DNA from: an uncultured Lachnospiraceae bacterium
Lineage (GTDB): Bacteria > Bacillota > Clostridia > Lachnospirales > Lachnospiraceae
Assembly (NCBI GenBank): GCA_947594335.1
Contig: CANQEC010000143.1
Span: forward strand, 1 to 6,386
Direction: 5' to 3'
DNA length: 6,386 nucleotides
The notes under the pieces are model-generated. The model saw only the letters and a list, made by a program, of their open reading frames with translations, was not told the origin of the DNA and made no database searches. A program made the position numbers and the translations under genes. Below, in pieces: positions 1 through 5,696 of this stretch. Every line of letters starts with the position of its first letter. Positions within the stretch are counted from its first letter, which is position 1.

Positions 1-717
1 ATGATCATAGCGGTCGTCGGCACGTTTATCGGCTGTCTGATCGGTTTCGCGGTCGGCATCGTGCAGACGATACCGCTTGAGAAGAAGGATAAGCTGATCA
101 AAAAGATAGTTTTGAGAATCGTGTGGTTTGTCCTGGGCGCGTACGTGGAGGTTTTCCGGGGAACGCCGATGATGGCGCAGGCGATGTTCATCTATTTCGG
201 TTCGTCGGTTGTGTTCCACATCAACATGTCCATGTGGTTCGCGGCGTTTTTTATCGTCTCGATCAATACGGGAGCCTATATGGCGGAGACGGTCCGGGGC
301 GGCATTCTGTCGATCGATCCGGGGCAGACGGAGGGCGCGAAGGCGATCGGAATGACGCATGTGCAGACGATGCTGTATGTCATTCTGCCGCAGGCACTCC
401 GGAATATCATGCCCCAGATCGGCAACAACCTGATCATTAATATCAAGGATACATGCGTGCTTTCCACGATCGGTATCGTCGAGCTGTTCTACGCGACGAA
501 CGGAGTGGCAGGAGCGCTGTATACCTATTTTGAAGCGTTCACTGTCGCGATGGTTGTCTACTTTGCCCTGACATTTACGTGTTCCCGTCTGCTTCGTTTC
601 TGGGAGAAGAAGATGGATGGCAGCGATAATTATGACCTTGCGACGACGGACACGCTCGTGCATACGAGCGGGCTGTACAACTATAGCGGGGACAGAGACA
701 AGGAGGATGCACAGTGA
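1..717 (+). CDS. Polar amino acid ABC transporter permease (HisM/GlnP type), probably 5' partial
   Basis: Inner-membrane subunit of an ATP-driven importer for polar amino acids; the exact substrate cannot be read from the sequence. The 238 visible residues show several hydrophobic membrane segments, the FRGTP motif typical of this permease family (residues 52-56), and the cytoplasmic EAA-type coupling loop (EGAKAIG, about 111-117, followed by LPQALRNIMPQIGNN), which docks on the ATPase. Family members usually start with about 20-30 residues that include a G-x-x-x-T motif before the first membrane helix. Here the sequence begins inside that helix at base 1, so the ATG at 1 is probably an internal Met and the gene begins upstream of the window. 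The C-terminal tail after the last helix (about 38 residues, polar and acidic) is longer than usual. The stop overlaps the start of the ATPase gene, so the two are translationally coupled. Family assignment is firm; the start is not. Confidence 0.93.
   Translation: MIIAVVGTFIGCLIGFAVGIVQTIPLEKKDKLIKKIVLRIVWFVLGAYVEVFRGTPMMAQAMFIYFGSSVVFHINMSMWFAAFFIVSINTGAYMAETVRGGILSIDPGQTEGAKAIGMTHVQTMLYVILPQALRNIMPQIGNNLIINIKDTCVLSTIGIVELFYATNGVAGALYTYFEAFTVAMVVYFALTFTCSRLLRFWEKKMDGSDNYDLATTDTLVHTSGLYNYSGDRDKEDAQ
701..706 (+). promoter_or_regulatory. Ribosome binding site of the ABC ATPase gene
   Basis: A perfect AGGAGG lies inside the end of the permease gene. It sits 7 bases before a GTG (714) and 10 bases before an ATG (717). 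Both starts are in the same frame and differ by one residue. The ATG overlaps the permease stop as TGATG, a classic coupling arrangement, so either start is possible. Confidence 0.8.
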
Positions 718-1469
718 TGAACCAGGGGAACCAGGAACAGGTTATCAAAATCAGCCACCTGAGCAAAACCTTTGGGAAGAATGTTGTCCTGAAGGATATC
801 GATTTTTCTGTCTCGACCGGGGATGTCACCTGCATCATCGGCGCCTCAGGGTCCGGGAAATCAACGCTTCTGCGCTGTCTGAATCTGCTTGAGACGCCCA
901 CGACGGGAGAAATTCTCTACCACGACCGGGATATCGCGAACCTGCATAAGGAGGCCGCGGCCTACAGGGCCAAGGTCGGGATGGTATTTCAGAGCTTCAA
1001 TCTGTTCAACAACATGACGGTTCTGGACAACTGCATGATCGGTCAGATAAAGGTGCTGAAGAAAAAGAAAGAGGAAGCAAGGGAGAGCGCGCTCGCGTTT
1101 CTTAAAAAAGTCGGGATGGCGCCGTATATCAACGCGAAGCCGCGCCAGCTCTCCGGCGGGCAGAAACAGCGCGTCGCGATCGCGCGGGCGCTGGCGATGG
1201 AACCGGAGCTGCTGCTGTTTGACGAGCCGACTTCGGCGCTCGACCCACAGATGGTGGGGGAGGTTCTCGATGTCATGAAGCAGCTTGCGAAGGAAGGCCT
1301 GACCATGATCATCGTGACGCATGAGATGGCGTTCGCGCGCGACGTATCGAGCCATGTCGTGTTCATGTCGGACGGGATCATCGAGGAGGAAGGAGATCCG
1401 GCGCAGATCTTCAGCAGCCCGCAGAATTATAAGACGAAGGAATTTCTGAGCAGGTTTATGCGGGGATAA
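714..1469 (+). CDS. Polar amino acid ABC transporter ATP-binding protein (GlnQ/HisP type)
   Basis: Cytoplasmic ATPase that powers the importer whose permease is encoded just upstream. All nucleotide-binding motifs are intact in the 251 residues: aromatic A-loop residue F20, Walker A GASGSGKST (43-51), Q-loop Q93 in FQSFNLF, ABC signature LSGGQ (146-150), Walker B LLLFDE (166-171), D-loop SALD (174-177) and the H-loop histidine H203 in VTHEM. The length fits the usual 240-255 residues of GlnQ-type proteins, and the C-terminal SPQNYKTKEFLSRF segment is typical of this amino acid subfamily. The start is GTG 714 or, one codon later, ATG 717; both overlap the permease stop. A substrate-binding protein gene is not in the window and may lie upstream. 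Substrate specificity (glutamine, cystine, or another) cannot be settled from the ATPase, so no symbol is given. Confidence 0.96.
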   Translation: MMNQGNQEQVIKISHLSKTFGKNVVLKDIDFSVSTGDVTCIIGASGSGKSTLLRCLNLLETPTTGEILYHDRDIANLHKEAAAYRAKVGMVFQSFNLFNNMTVLDNCMIGQIKVLKKKKEEARESALAFLKKVGMAPYINAKPRQLSGGQKQRVAIARALAMEPELLLFDEPTSALDPQMVGEVLDVMKQLAKEGLTMIIVTHEMAFARDVSSHVVFMSDGIIEEEGDPAQIFSSPQNYKTKEFLSRFMRG

Positions 1470-1504
1470 CGGAGGTTCTGGTTCACACCTTCACTGTCCC
1501 GCGA

Positions 1505-1545
1505 GGTGATTTCTGAAATCCCGAGAACTGCGATGCGCAGAAATG
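1505..1545 (+). other. Small competing hairpins in the leader of the symporter gene
   Basis: The 107-base gap between the ATPase and the symporter holds short inverted repeats. GATTT-CTG-AAATC (1508-1520) can form one hairpin, and CTGCG-ATG-CGCAG (1528-1540) another. ATTTCTG (1509-1515) can instead pair with CAGAAAT (1538-1544), which would exclude both. None is followed by a run of T, so this is not a recognisable terminator. No glycine-riboswitch or T-box sequence is visible. A regulatory role is speculative. Confidence 0.25.
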
Positions 1546-1576
1546 AAACGGAAAATAAATAAAAGAGGAGAAAAGT

Positions 1577-3070
1577 ATGATAGAATTTATCACCAAAGTA
1601 AATGAGGCGATCAATAATTTTGTATGGGGTCTGCCGATGCTGGTGCTTCTGGTTGGCACGGGCATCCTGATGACCTGCCTGACGAAGGTGTTCCAGCTCA
1701 CGCATTTCGGCTTCTGGATGAAGCACACGTTCGGCAGTATTTTCACAGACAAACATATCACAAAGCATACGGGACGGGATGATCACACGATCACGCAGTT
1801 CCAGTCTCTGTGTACGGCGCTGGCGGCGACGATCGGAACCGGAAATATCGTCGGCGTTGCGACGGCACTGATCTCCGGAGGTCCGGGCGCGATCTTCTGG
1901 ATGTGGATCGTGGCATTCTTCGGCATGATGACGAACTATTCCGAGAATGTGCTCGGTATCTTTTACCGTAAGAAAAACGAGCGCGGCGAGTGGAGCGGAG
2001 GCGCGATGTACTATCTGCGCGACGGACTTGGCTCCAAACCGGGCTGCAAGACGATCGGCGCGGTTCTGGCGGTTCTGTTTTCCCTCTTCTGCCTGCTGGC
2101 ATCGTTCGGTATCGGTAACATGAGTCAGATCAACTCTATCTCCGGCAATATGCTGTCGGCATTCGGCATTCCGAAGATAGTGACCGGCGTTGTCCTGATG
2201 GTGCTTGCGGGCCTTGTGGTTATCGGCGGCATTAAAAGAATCGCAGCCGTGGCGGAGAAGCTCGTTCCGTTCATGGCGATTGTTTATATCATTGGCGCGC
2301 TTGTCGTCTGTATCGTAAATATTAATCAGTTCGGCGCGGTATTCGGCGCGATTTTCAAAGGCGCGTTCGCGCTGAAGGCAGTCGGCGGCGGCATCGTCGG
2401 TTCCGGCGTGAAGATGGCAGTTGTCTGGGGTATGAAGCGAGGCGTGTTCTCCAACGAGGCAGGTCTTGGTTCCTCCGTTATGGTACATTCCAGCTCCAAC
2501 GTAAAGGAGCCGGTCCGTCAGGGTATGTGGGGTATCTTTGAAGTGTTCGCGGATACGATCGTGGTCTGCAGCCTGACTGCGTTCACGGTGCTTTCCTCCG
2601 GACTTGTGGATCTTGAGACGGGCGCTGTCCTGAGCACGGCGGAGGATTCCGCTCTCGTGGGGCAGGCGTTTGCAACCGTATTTGGCAAGGTCGGTCCGAT
2701 GTTTATTGCGATTGCGATCCTGCTGTTCGCGTTCTCGACCGTGCTTGGCTGGAGCCATTACGGGACAAAGGCGTTTGAATATCTGTTCGGAACGAGCGCG
2801 ACGATCATCTACCGCGTGATCTTTATCGTATTCATCGCGGTTGGAGCGGTGATGCAGCTTGATCTTGCGTGGAGCCTGTCGGATACGTTCAACGGTCTGA
2901 TGGCGATCCCCAACCTGATCGGCGTCCTCTCGCTCTCACCGATTGTCTATAAGATCACCGCGAACTATGTCGCGAGAAAAATCAAACATGACAGCAGCGT
3001 GAAGCCGATGCTCTCCGCGTTCCCGGAGATTCAGAAGGAAGAGGAGAAAGGGCTTGACGAGAGCGACTGA
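1577..3070 (+). CDS. Sodium:alanine/glycine symporter, AGCS family (AlsT/AgcS type)
   Basis: Cytoplasmic-membrane carrier that imports small neutral amino acids (alanine, glycine) with sodium or protons. The 497 residues are almost entirely hydrophobic segments separated by short loops, as in the roughly 450-540 residue family with a LeuT-like fold. Family signatures are clear: the stretch TALAATIGTGNIVGVATAL (about 80-98), GGPGAIFWMW (101-110), and the strongly conserved GMKRGVFSNEAGLGSS (285-300). The C-terminal 30 residues are charged and cytoplasmic. The ATG at 1577 is chosen because AGAGGAG (1564-1570) lies 6 bases before it and the protein then starts at the usual family N-terminus. It follows the amino acid ABC genes on the same strand with no clear terminator between, so co-transcription is possible but unproven. 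Whether alanine, glycine or another small amino acid is preferred cannot be told here. Confidence 0.96.
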   Translation: MIEFITKVNEAINNFVWGLPMLVLLVGTGILMTCLTKVFQLTHFGFWMKHTFGSIFTDKHITKHTGRDDHTITQFQSLCTALAATIGTGNIVGVATALISGGPGAIFWMWIVAFFGMMTNYSENVLGIFYRKKNERGEWSGGAMYYLRDGLGSKPGCKTIGAVLAVLFSLFCLLASFGIGNMSQINSISGNMLSAFGIPKIVTGVVLMVLAGLVVIGGIKRIAAVAEKLVPFMAIVYIIGALVVCIVNINQFGAVFGAIFKGAFALKAVGGGIVGSGVKMAVVWGMKRGVFSNEAGLGSSVMVHSSSNVKEPVRQGMWGIFEVFADTIVVCSLTAFTVLSSGLVDLETGAVLSTAEDSALVGQAFATVFGKVGPMFIAIAILLFAFSTVLGWSHYGTKAFEYLFGTSATIIYRVIFIVFIAVGAVMQLDLAWSLSDTFNGLMAIPNLIGVLSLSPIVYKITANYVARKIKHDSSVKPMLSAFPEIQKEEEKGLDESD

Positions 3071-3156
3071 ACCGGGCAGGCTCATACCGCTCCTTTAACA
3101 GGATTTTCGCAGACTTTCTCATGTGAGTCCGCGCATACATTAAGATAAGATATCAT

Positions 3157-3206
3157 GCCGCCGGAGGGCCGAAAAAGCAGCGAAAGCGTGCCGGTCTTCC
3201 GGCGGT
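3157..3206 (+). other. Long GC-rich stem-loop with an A5 bulge and GNRA-type tip
   Basis: CCGCCGGAG plus GGCCG (3158-3171) pairs with CGGTC, T and TCCGGCGG (3192-3205). This gives a 14-base-pair helix with two G-T wobbles, extendable by a wobble at 3157/3206. Five unpaired A residues (3172-3176) follow on one side only. A second helix then pairs GCA (3177-3179) with TGC (3189-3191) and GC with GC, capped by a GAAA tetraloop (3182-3185), with G3188 bulged. It is followed by TTCTGCATTT, a poor U-tract, so it may be a weak terminator for the symporter gene. A structured RNA element or a palindromic repeat is equally possible. The pairing is directly visible; the function is not. Confidence 0.6.
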
Positions 3207-3338
3207 TCTGCATTTAGATGAAGTATGATTTATATCTTAATAATATTATAAAAATCGTATTGCTTATTATGACTTCTTTTGATAACATCAAGGTGTGCTT
3301 GAGAGGATCTTTCAGGCAGTACTTGCTGGAAATACCCG

Positions 3339-3387
3339 ATATAAGTGTTATGATTGTTACTGTTCCCCTAAGCAGCACCACTTATAT
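3339..3387 (+). repeat. Perfect 9-base inverted repeat flanking the promoter of the HTH-HD gene
   Basis: ATATAAGTG (3339-3347) is the exact reverse complement of CACTTATAT (3379-3387), with 31 bases between. The left arm overlaps the TG of the extended -10 element; the right arm ends directly against the ribosome binding site. The arms are 40 bases apart, close to four helical turns. This placement would suit an operator pair for the XRE protein encoded downstream. Alternatively it is an RNA hairpin placed against the Shine-Dalgarno sequence, if transcription starts further upstream. Confidence 0.45.
3346..3354 (+). promoter_or_regulatory. Candidate extended -10 promoter for the HTH-HD gene
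   Basis: TGTTATGAT matches the extended -10 pattern TGnTATAAT, with TATGAT (3349-3354) at five of six positions. There is no good -35 at 17 bases; TTGCTG (3323-3328) is 20 bases away, which is tolerable only because extended -10 promoters depend less on the -35. The predicted transcription start near 3361 would give a leader of about 40 bases. Confidence 0.45.
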
Positions 3388-3401
3388 AAGGAGATCTGAC
3401 T

Positions 3402-4340
3402 ATGGACATAGGAAGAAGGATTGCAAAAAAGCGAAGAGAGCTGCAGCTTACTCAGAACGAGCTTGCCAAGCGCGTGGGCGTTTCTTTTCAGGCGGTGAGC
3501 AGCTGGGAGAGAGAGGAGTACGCGCCGGATATCGACAGACTGGAAAAGATTGCGGGAGCTCTCCATACGTCTGTGACTTTTCTGGTGGAAGGACAGGCGG
3601 AAAAAAAGAGAGATGTTATAAAAGAATATCCAAAGCAGGAACAGGCTGTATGGGATGATGAGCCGGAAGACGGGCAGAAGGAAGAAATAGACTCCTGGAG
3701 ACCGAAGGAGCGGATGTTTTCAGAGAAAAATATGTATACGTTTGTCCGTTCCGCCGCCGTTGCCAGGAACCTGAATCAGACGATGAAGGCCCTTCCCCTG
3801 ATGAAGCAGTACCATGCCGGGCAGACACGCAAAGGCCGGGAGAAGATCCCCTATATCATTCACCCTCTGATGATGGCGTGTCACTGTCTTGCGCTGGGAT
3901 TCTCCGACGACGATATTCTGGCCACAGCGCTGCTGCACGATGTCTGCGAGGACTGTCATGTGACGCCGGATGAACTGCCGGTGACGGATTCTGTAAAAAA
4001 ATCTCTGGACAGGCTTACGTTTGAAGTGCTGGACGGGGAGACAAAGGAACAGGCGAAAGCCAGATATTTTGCGGAGATTCCGCAGGATCGGGTTGCCACG
4101 ATCGTGAAGGTGATCGACCGGTGCAACAATATTTCGACGATGGCGTTCAGTTTTCCGAGAAAAAAGATTGTGGAATATATCGAAGAGACGGAGCAGTATG
4201 TGATGCCTCTTCTTGTGGTCATGAAAAACATGTATCCGGAATGCTACAATGCGGCGTTCCTTCTGAAATATCAGATGCGCGGGATACTGGAGAGCCTGAA
4301 GAGCATGATAGCGAAGGAACAGGCAGGCTTTCAGGCGTGA
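3402..4340 (+). CDS. XRE-family helix-turn-helix fused to a RelA/SpoT-like HD hydrolase domain
   Basis: Predicted cytoplasmic DNA-binding protein with a built-in alarmone-type hydrolase. Residues 1-64 form an XRE/Cro helix-turn-helix (LTQNELAKRVGVSFQAV with SSWE, about 16-36). Residues 66-105 are an acidic, probably flexible linker. Residues about 112-290 resemble the (p)ppGpp hydrolase half of Rel/SpoT: HAGQTRKG (138-145), PYIIHP with H154, LLHDVCED giving H179, D180, E183 and D184, and VIDRCNN giving D239 and N243. The later EYIEETEQYVMPLL resembles the Rel segment that follows the HD core. In Rel and MESH1 these His/Asp residues bind Mn2+ and the catalytic E-D pair removes the 3' pyrophosphate, so the site looks complete. 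No synthetase or C-terminal regulatory domain follows. AAGGAG (3388-3393) lies 8 bases before ATG 3402. The gene may regulate itself through the upstream inverted repeat. Substrate and DNA target are inference; another nucleotide could be hydrolysed. Confidence 0.88.
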   Translation: MDIGRRIAKKRRELQLTQNELAKRVGVSFQAVSSWEREEYAPDIDRLEKIAGALHTSVTFLVEGQAEKKRDVIKEYPKQEQAVWDDEPEDGQKEEIDSWRPKERMFSEKNMYTFVRSAAVARNLNQTMKALPLMKQYHAGQTRKGREKIPYIIHPLMMACHCLALGFSDDDILATALLHDVCEDCHVTPDELPVTDSVKKSLDRLTFEVLDGETKEQAKARYFAEIPQDRVATIVKVIDRCNNISTMAFSFPRKKIVEYIEETEQYVMPLLVVMKNMYPECYNAAFLLKYQMRGILESLKSMIAKEQAGFQA

Positions 4341-4343
4341 GGC

Positions 4344-4547
4344 GGGCGGAAAGCCGCGGTCTTGGCGGAATCGCAGATCATGCATATGGTCACGCTGGTG
4401 ATTGCCGGGCTGGCAGTCGGCACCACGGTGCTGCTGGGTCAGCTGATCGGACAGAAGAATCAGAAAGAATGCGGAAAGGTTGTCGGAACGACAATCTTTT
4501 CGTTCGTCTGCGCAAAAGTAGGAAGGACTTTGGCAAAAAGTGAATGA
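4344..4547 (+). pseudogene. Remnant of a MATE-family efflux transporter
   Basis: An open stretch in the same frame as, and just after, the stop of the HTH-HD gene reads SQIMHMVTLVIAGLAVGTTV, then LLGQLIGQKNQKECGKVVGT and TIFSFV. This closely resembles the region around residues 60-110 of MATE multidrug/sodium antiporters (about 450 residues), where the second membrane helix is followed by a GQ-x-x-G loop. The N-terminal part and everything after about 4510 are missing; the last ten residues do not look like MATE. Only a TTG (4362) could serve as a start, and it has no good ribosome binding site. The fragment is therefore read as the leftover of a deleted gene. A functional 62-residue membrane peptide cannot be excluded but is unlikely. 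Confidence 0.65.
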
Positions 4548-4572
4548 CATTGTATTTTGACAGGTGTATAAT
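4544..4572 (+). promoter_or_regulatory. Near-consensus sigma-A promoter for the metal exporter gene
   Basis: ATGACA (4544-4549, five of six -35 positions) and a perfect TATAAT (4567-4572) are separated by exactly 17 bases. The predicted start is near 4579, about 30 bases before the ATG at 4609. The -35 overlaps the last codon and stop of the MATE remnant. No obvious metal-repressor operator is visible around it, although short symmetric sites could be missed by eye. Confidence 0.75.
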
Positions 4573-4596
4573 AATTCCTATCTGCGGGAATGGAAA

Positions 4597-4601
4597 GGTG
4601 G
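4597..4601 (+). promoter_or_regulatory. Ribosome binding site that fixes the exporter start
   Basis: GGTGG, within AAAGGTGG, lies 7 bases before ATG 4609. The reading frame is open back to 4561, and a GTG at 4564 could be taken as a start. That GTG overlaps the -10 TATAAT (4567-4572), upstream of the predicted transcription start, so the ATG at 4609 is the credible one. Confidence 0.7.
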
Positions 4602-4608
4602 ATCTTTT

Positions 4609-5643
4609 ATGCTGGAAATTCTGGCGGACAGCATCACTGACTGTGCGAAGCTTCTGCCGTTTTTGTTTTTGTCCTATCTGGCGGTGGAATATATGGAACA
4701 TAAGATGAGCCGCCGTACAAAAATGGCGATTTACCGCGCCGGAAAGGCCGGTCCTGTACTGGGAGGCCTTCTTGGGATTATTCCGCAGTGCGGGTTCGCC
4801 GCCGCGGCGGCGGGACTGTACGCAGGAGGAATCGTCACTCCCGGGACGCTGCTTGCGGTGTTTTTGTCAACGTCGGATGAAATGCTCCCGATCATGATAT
4901 CATCGGGCGCTCCGGTGGGAATGGTGGGAAGAATACTCGCGGTTAAGGCGGCAGTCGCTGTATTCGCGGGACTGCTGCTGGATTTTGCCGCAGAGCGGCT
5001 GAACCGGAGCAGGAAAAAATACGGGAGAATTTCGCGCGCGCGCAGGAAAAGCTCCGGAGGGCAGACAATTTCTTTTGCGCGGACTGCGGATCTGAGACGG
5101 AGCGGGGCTTCTTCCCCGCGGCTTACGGGATCAAAGGACAGCTCCCGTATCCGGGAGAAGGAGAGAAAGCTTCTGCTGGACCGCAGGGTTTCCGTGCCGC
5201 ATGATATTTCCCATATGTGCGAGAAGGAACACTGCCACTGCGAGGAAGAAGGGATCTGGGGCGGAGCGTTCAGCCATACGGTGCAGGTTTTCGCGTTTTT
5301 GTTTGTGATCACATTCGCGGTGAGTTTTCTTATGGACCGGGTCGGGACGGAGGCGGTATCGCAGGCGCTTTCAGGGATTCCCGTCCTTGAGGAGGCTCTG
5401 GCCGGGCTTGTCGGCATGATACCGAACTGCGCGGCCTCGGTGCTGATTACGCAGCTGTATCTTCAGGGTGTGGCAGGTTCCGGCGCGCTGTTTGCGGGAC
5501 TGCTCTGCGGGGCCGGCGCGGGACTGCTGGTTTTGTACCGGATGAACCGCAGGTTTAAGGAGAATGTCAGATTTACATTGATTTTGTATGCGACGGGGGT
5601 CGCCGCAGGAGTGCTGCTCGGGTGGATTATGCCGGCAGTGTAG
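4609..5643 (+). CDS. Putative heavy-metal/arsenic exporter, ten-helix family (ArsP_2 / DUF2899 type)
   Basis: Membrane protein of 344 residues resembling the family annotated as putative arsenic efflux protein or putative manganese transporter; the true substrate is not established. The N-terminus (MLEILADSITDCAKLLPFLF) matches the family start. The protein has two hydrophobic halves, each with a Pro-x-Cys motif: IPQCGF (58-63) and IPNCAAS (271-277). STSDEM (87-92) follows the first and is strongly family-like. Between the halves is a large hydrophilic loop (about 129-217) ending in a His/Cys cluster: H198, H202, C204, H208, C209, H210 and C211, a plausible cytoplasmic metal-binding site. Residues about 130-195 are unusually long and basic, making the protein longer than the roughly 300 residues typical of relatives. 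It has its own near-consensus promoter and a ribosome binding site 7 bases upstream, so it appears to be transcribed independently. Family call is good; ion specificity is unknown. Confidence 0.85.
   Translation: MLEILADSITDCAKLLPFLFLSYLAVEYMEHKMSRRTKMAIYRAGKAGPVLGGLLGIIPQCGFAAAAAGLYAGGIVTPGTLLAVFLSTSDEMLPIMISSGAPVGMVGRILAVKAAVAVFAGLLLDFAAERLNRSRKKYGRISRARRKSSGGQTISFARTADLRRSGASSPRLTGSKDSSRIREKERKLLLDRRVSVPHDISHMCEKEHCHCEEEGIWGGAFSHTVQVFAFLFVITFAVSFLMDRVGTEAVSQALSGIPVLEEALAGLVGMIPNCAASVLITQLYLQGVAGSGALFAGLLCGAGAGLLVLYRMNRRFKENVRFTLILYATGVAAGVLLGWIMPAV
5102..5157 (+). repeat. Two perfect hairpins inside the exporter's basic loop
   Basis: GCGGGG (5102-5107) pairs with CCCCGC (5114-5119) across a 6-base loop. 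CTCCCG (5142-5147) pairs with CGGGAG (5152-5157) across a 4-base loop. Both lie in codons about 165-183, the part of the exporter that appears to be inserted relative to relatives. They may be the trace of a small palindromic element that entered in frame, or chance in G+C-rich sequence. Confidence 0.4.
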
Positions 5644-5650
5644 ATTAGGG

Positions 5651-5677
5651 ATGAAAGTCTGGCGACTCATGGTTTTT
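5651..5677 (+). terminator. Possible weak terminator after the exporter gene
   Basis: ATG and AGTC (5651-5659, with two bulged A residues) can pair with GACT and CAT (5664-5670) around a TGGC loop, followed by GG and five T residues (5673-5677). The stem is short and interrupted, so termination would be partial at best and some readthrough into hslO is likely. Confidence 0.35.
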
Positions 5678-5684
5678 AATATAT

Positions 5685-5692
5685 GGGGGTGA
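5685..5692 (+). promoter_or_regulatory. Ribosome binding site that fixes the hslO TTG start
   Basis: GGGGGTGA closely matches the anti-Shine-Dalgarno complement GGAGGTGA and ends 4 bases before TTG 5697. The next in-frame ATG (5706) would be 13 bases away and would remove the conserved MDY start of Hsp33 proteins. Confidence 0.7.
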
Positions 5693-5696
5693 TAAA

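Larger units (their letters stand above)
3071..3401 (+). other. Gene-free intergenic regulatory region (331 bases)
   Basis: No convincing gene is present on either strand. From left to right it contains: about 85 bases of unremarkable sequence after the symporter stop; a strong GC-rich stem-loop (3157-3206); a markedly A+T-rich stretch (about 3213-3300) that includes the 10-base palindrome ATAATATTAT (3240-3249); a weak promoter candidate, TTGCTT (3260-3265) with TAACAT (3283-3288) at 17-base spacing; a better extended -10 promoter (3346-3354); and the ribosome binding site AAGGAG (3388-3393), 8 bases before the next ATG. The A+T-rich part contrasts sharply with the coding sequence on both sides and may serve as an upstream promoter element. 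Confidence 0.6.

Noticed and set aside
1470..1576. Glycine riboswitch or T-box ahead of the symporter gene
   Set aside because: Such elements are plausible for this gene type, but the gap is short and the conserved core sequences of either class are not visible.
1427..2758. Long open frame of 443 codons on the - strand, opposite the symporter gene
   Set aside because: Its translation is rich in H, R, D, Q and N with no recognisable domain, as expected for the antisense of a G+C-rich membrane-protein gene. The + strand frame is a clear AGCS symporter.
3218..3658. Open frame of 146 codons on the + strand crossing the promoter region
   Set aside because: It runs through the A+T-rich intergenic sequence and then overlaps the HTH-HD gene in another frame. 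It has no good ribosome binding site and no recognisable domain.
4341..4361. Terminator hairpin (GCGG with CCGC) after the HTH-HD gene
   Set aside because: The stem is only 4 base pairs and no T-run follows, so it does not qualify.
3720..4550. Open frame of 276 codons on the - strand, opposite the HTH-HD gene
   Set aside because: Low-complexity H/R/F/Q-rich translation with no domain; it mirrors a well-supported + strand gene.
4564..4608. GTG at 4564 as an alternative start of the exporter gene
   Set aside because: It lies in and next to the TATAAT of a near-consensus promoter, upstream of the predicted transcript start. ATG 4609 has a proper ribosome binding site and gives the usual family N-terminus.
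5034..5043. Alternating CG tract as a possible Z-DNA or simple-repeat element
   Set aside because: It is only about ten bases long and lies inside a G+C-rich coding stretch encoding Arg/Ala; chance is sufficient explanation.
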